Shown piece by piece: positions 5,719 to 7,814 of a DNA stretch of 7,814 bases (position 1 is the first letter of the stretch; every line of letters starts with the position of its first letter). Position numbers and translations under genes: made by a program. Under the pieces are notes generated by a model that was not told the origin of the DNA, made no database searches, and saw nothing but the letters and a program-made list of their open reading frames with translations. The stretch spans positions 1 to 7,814 of the forward strand of contig QMYO01000066.1 in the NCBI GenBank assembly GCA_003662715.1, written 5' to 3'. Source of the DNA: Candidatus Bathyarchaeota archaeon (GTDB lineage Archaea > Thermoproteota > Bathyarchaeia > Bathyarchaeales > Bathyarchaeaceae).

Positions 5719-7473
5719 ATGAGAAAATATATATGCGGTGTTATGTTGTTAATTATATTGGTTACAGCCTTTTTAACGGTGTTTCCAGCGTCTTCTCAAG
5801 CTGAAGAGACACAACTTTTTACACTGCATATGGTTGTTTGGGCAGATGACCCAATTGCCCTAGACATTGCAACTGCAGTTAAAAGTGAGTTCGAAAAAAT
5901 TGGAGTGAACCTTGAAATTCATTCAATGGAGTACGGAGCTCTAGTAGAGCTTACCTATGGTGAAACAGCTCCCAACTACGAAGATGGTGGCTGGGATATG
6001 GATATCACAACTTGGTGGTGGTGGCCCACTGACTATGTCTGGTTCATAGGATGTTGGACCGCTGGCGGAGTACCCCCCTATGGATGGAATTATATGAGAT
6101 GGGAGGACTCAGTCGCAGACACTTACTTGAAAAATGGCATGTCAACCTACAATGAAACAGAAAGAATCTATTGGTTGCAAAAGTGGCAGGAAAGATTTCA
6201 AGAAAACCCACCCGCTGCTTTACTTTACTGGCCCATTGTACCACAGATAACCAAAGCTGGTTTAAAGTATTTTTCACCAGTTCTCTGGACAGGTAACGCG
6301 TGGCAATGGACAGTAGAGGGAAAGTCTCCAGAAGATAATGTAACTATCAGGTACGCTGTTCCGGCGGACCCTTCAATGTTAAATCCATGGTTTATGGACG
6401 GTGGTTGGGCGCATCTTGAACCCATGTTTAGCCCGCTTTTCAGAATGAAAGTCATAACGACGCCGACTGGTGAAGAAAAGTACGAAATAATTCCCGAGCT
6501 TGTCAAATCTTGGAATATCTCGGAGGATGGCTTAACTCTAACTTTACAATTAATGGATAATGTAACATGGCATGACGGTGTTCCCTTTACTGCAGACGAT
6601 GTCGTATTTAGTTTTGAAGCCATATTGGATGAGGATACTGGAGCAACAAGTGGTTGGGACTTAGCTGAGGTTGTCGATTCGGTTGAAAAAATAGATAATT
6701 ACACGGTTGTCTTACATTTAAAAACAGTAGCCCCTCACATATTCTCACTGTTAAGTACTGGTTCGCTTTCAATTTTACCAAAGCATGTTCTGGGAAACGT
6801 TTCACATAGCGAGTTAAGGACTCACTGGTCAAATACCGAGAGACCCGTCCCAGGTACAGGACCCTATGAATTCGTTGAGTGGAAAAAGGACCAGTACATG
6901 GTATTAAAGGCATATGATAACTACCATAGGGGAAAACCTTTCGTAGATAAAATAATACTTGTTACGATAAAGGATCCCCAAGCTGCCTTAAGTGCTTTAA
7001 GAACGGGTGAAGTGGACGCTTTACATCCGAGTTTCTCGCAATCGCTAGTAGGCGAAATACCGGCGCTTAAAGAGGAGGAAGGTATAAGTGTTACGGGAGG
7101 AATTGCGCCTGCTATCACGTTTATTGGTTTCAACTTAAATAACACAATATTAAACAACCGCTATGTTAGATTGGCACTATGCCATGCAATACCCTACGAT
7201 TACATAGTGAATGACATTTTACAAGGTCTCGGTGTTAAAGCAAATTCACCAGTGCCACCATATTGGTTTGCATATAATCCAAATGCGCCATATCATGAGT
7301 ATGATTTAAATAAGGCAAGAATGTATCTTGAAAAAGCTGGGTATGTTTCCAGACCTGCAGTAACTCCAATTACAGCTTATACTATGCAAATAGCGGCTAT
7401 TGGAGTAGCTACATTCATAGTTGGATTCATCATAGGGGTCTTAGTCCTAAAAATAAGAAGGACAGAAGCTTAA
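5719..7473 (+). CDS. Family-5 (peptide/nickel-type) solute-binding protein with permuted lobe order and C-terminal membrane anchor
   Basis: This extracytoplasmic receptor captures the substrate for the adjacent permeases. It has 584 residues. A signal peptide (RK, then a hydrophobic core, cleavage likely after SSQA at residue 28) has no lipobox cysteine. Residues ~33-186 resemble the part that normally ends family-5 proteins: ALDIATAVKSEFEKIGVNLE, GGWDMDITTWWWWPTDYVWF, a NETERIYWLQKWQERFQENP helix and LLYWPIVPQITKAGLKYF. Residues ~207-542 then match the normal beginning and middle: IRYAVPADPSMLNPW, ELVKSWNISEDGLTLTLQL, VTWHDGVPFTADDVVFSFE, PVPGTGPYEFVEWKKDQY, AALSALRTGEVDAL, FIGFNLNN, YVRLALCHAIPYDYI and YDLNKARMYLEKAGY. 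The normal third part is not found after that point; a transmembrane helix (about 554-578) ending in KIRR follows. The order is therefore circularly permuted, with total length close to a complete protein. The family is certain; the ligand is unknown. Confidence 0.92.
   Translation: MRKYICGVMLLIILVTAFLTVFPASSQAEETQLFTLHMVVWADDPIALDIATAVKSEFEKIGVNLEIHSMEYGALVELTYGETAPNYEDGGWDMDITTWWWWPTDYVWFIGCWTAGGVPPYGWNYMRWEDSVADTYLKNGMSTYNETERIYWLQKWQERFQENPPAALLYWPIVPQITKAGLKYFSPVLWTGNAWQWTVEGKSPEDNVTIRYAVPADPSMLNPWFMDGGWAHLEPMFSPLFRMKVITTPTGEEKYEIIPELVKSWNISEDGLTLTLQLMDNVTWHDGVPFTADDVVFSFEAILDEDTGATSGWDLAEVVDSVEKIDNYTVVLHLKTVAPHIFSLLSTGSLSILPKHVLGNVSHSELRTHWSNTERPVPGTGPYEFVEWKKDQYMVLKAYDNYHRGKPFVDKIILVTIKDPQAALSALRTGEVDALHPSFSQSLVGEIPALKEEEGISVTGGIAPAITFIGFNLNNTILNNRYVRLALCHAIPYDYIVNDILQGLGVKANSPVPPYWFAYNPNAPYHEYDLNKARMYLEKAGYVSRPAVTPITAYTMQIAAIGVATFIVGFIIGVLVLKIRRTEA
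7378..7452 (+). other. C-terminal transmembrane anchor of the binding protein
   Basis: Residues ~554-578 of the binding protein form one hydrophobic helix (QIAAIGVATFIVGFIIGVLV) followed by the basic KIRRTEA. This would tether the receptor to the outer face of the membrane, with the short basic tail inside. It replaces the lipid anchor used by many binding proteins and starts about 12 residues after the last family-5 motif. Confidence 0.75.
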
Positions 7474-7487
7474 ATAGTAGGGTAAAA

Positions 7488-7717
7488 ATGTCCAATAAGA
7501 ACGACATTATTCCTATTTTTTTGGTTTTTTTCTAGCATGTTCAACGGTATTATTGAGTTTCATTATTTCTATTTTCTTAGTTCTCACGTATATGTATATA
7601 GTTCGTTTTTTGGAGGTGAGATTAGTTTGGTACATATTAATGGCTGTATTTTTAATTTTTTTGAGTTCTTTTTTACTTCCTATGTTGCTAAAATTGATTA
7701 AATGGCTCCGATCGTGA
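7488..7717 (+). pseudogene. Possible small two-helix membrane protein, frameshifted in a T run
   Basis: An ATG at 7488, 14 bases after the binding-protein stop, reads MSNKNDIIPIFLVFF and then stops at TAG (7533-7535). A second frame, open from 7499 to a TGA at 7715-7717, continues with two strongly hydrophobic stretches: CSTVLLSFIISIFLVLTYMY and WYILMAVFLIFLSSFLLPML. These are separated by VRFLEVRLV and followed by the basic tail KLIKWLRS. One extra T in either T7 run (7516-7522 or 7525-7531) would join both frames into a protein of about 76 residues. This could be a real disruption, a sequencing error in a homopolymer, or slippage. T-rich DNA gives hydrophobic translations by chance, so the gene itself is uncertain. 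A GGAGGTGA at 7612-7619 could instead serve a very short ORF from TTG at 7627. I recognise no family. Confidence 0.33.
7516..7531 (+). terminator. Double T7 tract after the binding-protein gene
   Basis: Two runs of seven T separated by GG lie 43-58 bases after the binding-protein stop. They would make an efficient archaeal U-tract terminator for that transcript. This reading competes with the possible small membrane protein that spans the same bases. Confidence 0.35.
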
Positions 7718-7730
7718 ATACTAGAAGTTT

Positions 7731-7814
7731 TTAAAATGTGTATTTGATGTATTCACTTTGACATGGTGGACCATGTGCTATCCAAATTTCCTTTTTAGCT
7801 GGAACTATTACCCA
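7731..7814 (-). CDS. C-terminal fragment of a probable C45-type acyltransferase/peptidase (partial)
   Basis: On the minus strand, reading in from the window edge, 27 residues run to a TAA at 7733-7731: VIVPAKKEIWIAHGPPCQ followed by SEYIKYTF. The pattern of a beta strand, Trp, then Gly-Pro-Pro-Cys with an aromatic-rich final SEYxKYxF matches, from memory, the usual end of acyl-CoA:6-aminopenicillanate acyltransferase-like (C45, Ntn-hydrolase) proteins. Those proteins cut or transfer amide-linked acyl groups. The catalytic N-terminal cysteine lies outside the window, so the call rests on the tail alone. The gene converges on the rightward genes. Confidence 0.5.
   Translation of the reverse strand, partial: WVIVPAKKEIWIAHGPPCQSEYIKYTF

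Noticed and set aside
6044..7157. Leftward open frames of 77-132 codons within the binding-protein gene
   Set aside because: They are antisense to a strongly supported gene and show no family motif, signal or ribosome site.

Overview
The window looks archaeal, probably a thermophilic or anaerobic Thermoproteota-type lineage. This inference rests on TATA-box promoters without -10/-35 boxes, strong GGAGGTGA-type ribosome sites, U-tract terminators, frequent AGA and ATA codons, low GC, and a solute-binding protein held by a C-terminal membrane helix instead of a lipobox. No rRNA, tRNA, CRISPR array or intact mobile element is visible.

Layout. Positions 1-191 (+) are the C-terminal tail of an unidentified integral membrane protein. 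It faces, tail to tail, a leftward three-gene operon that reads from 3447 down to 325: a DppD-type ATPase, a DppF-type ATPase, and a uroporphyrinogen-decarboxylase (URO-D)/corrinoid-methyltransferase-like protein. A divergent promoter region at about 3448-3599, with a palindromic TATA box, separates this operon from the rightward genes: permease DppB (3600-4574), permease DppC (4592-5470) and, after a 248-base gap with its own promoter, a family-5 solute-binding protein (5719-7473). Immediately downstream is a T-rich stretch that may hold a small two-helix membrane protein broken by a frameshift (7488-7717). The right edge (7731-7814, -) holds the last 27 codons of another gene, probably a C45-type acyltransferase/peptidase.

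How it works together. Binding protein, two permeases and two ATPases make one complete Opp/Dpp-type ABC importer, split over two divergent transcripts. The URO-D-like enzyme shares a transcript with the ATPases, so it may act on the imported compound. The substrate cannot be read from sequence; 'dipeptide' is only the family name.

Most unusual feature. The solute-binding protein appears to be circularly permuted. The segment that normally ends a family-5 binding protein lies at the N-terminus, just after the signal peptide. The canonical N-terminal and middle parts follow, and the chain stops at the usual boundary and runs into a membrane anchor. The URO-D-like protein has also lost two of the three zinc ligands expected in methyltransferase relatives.
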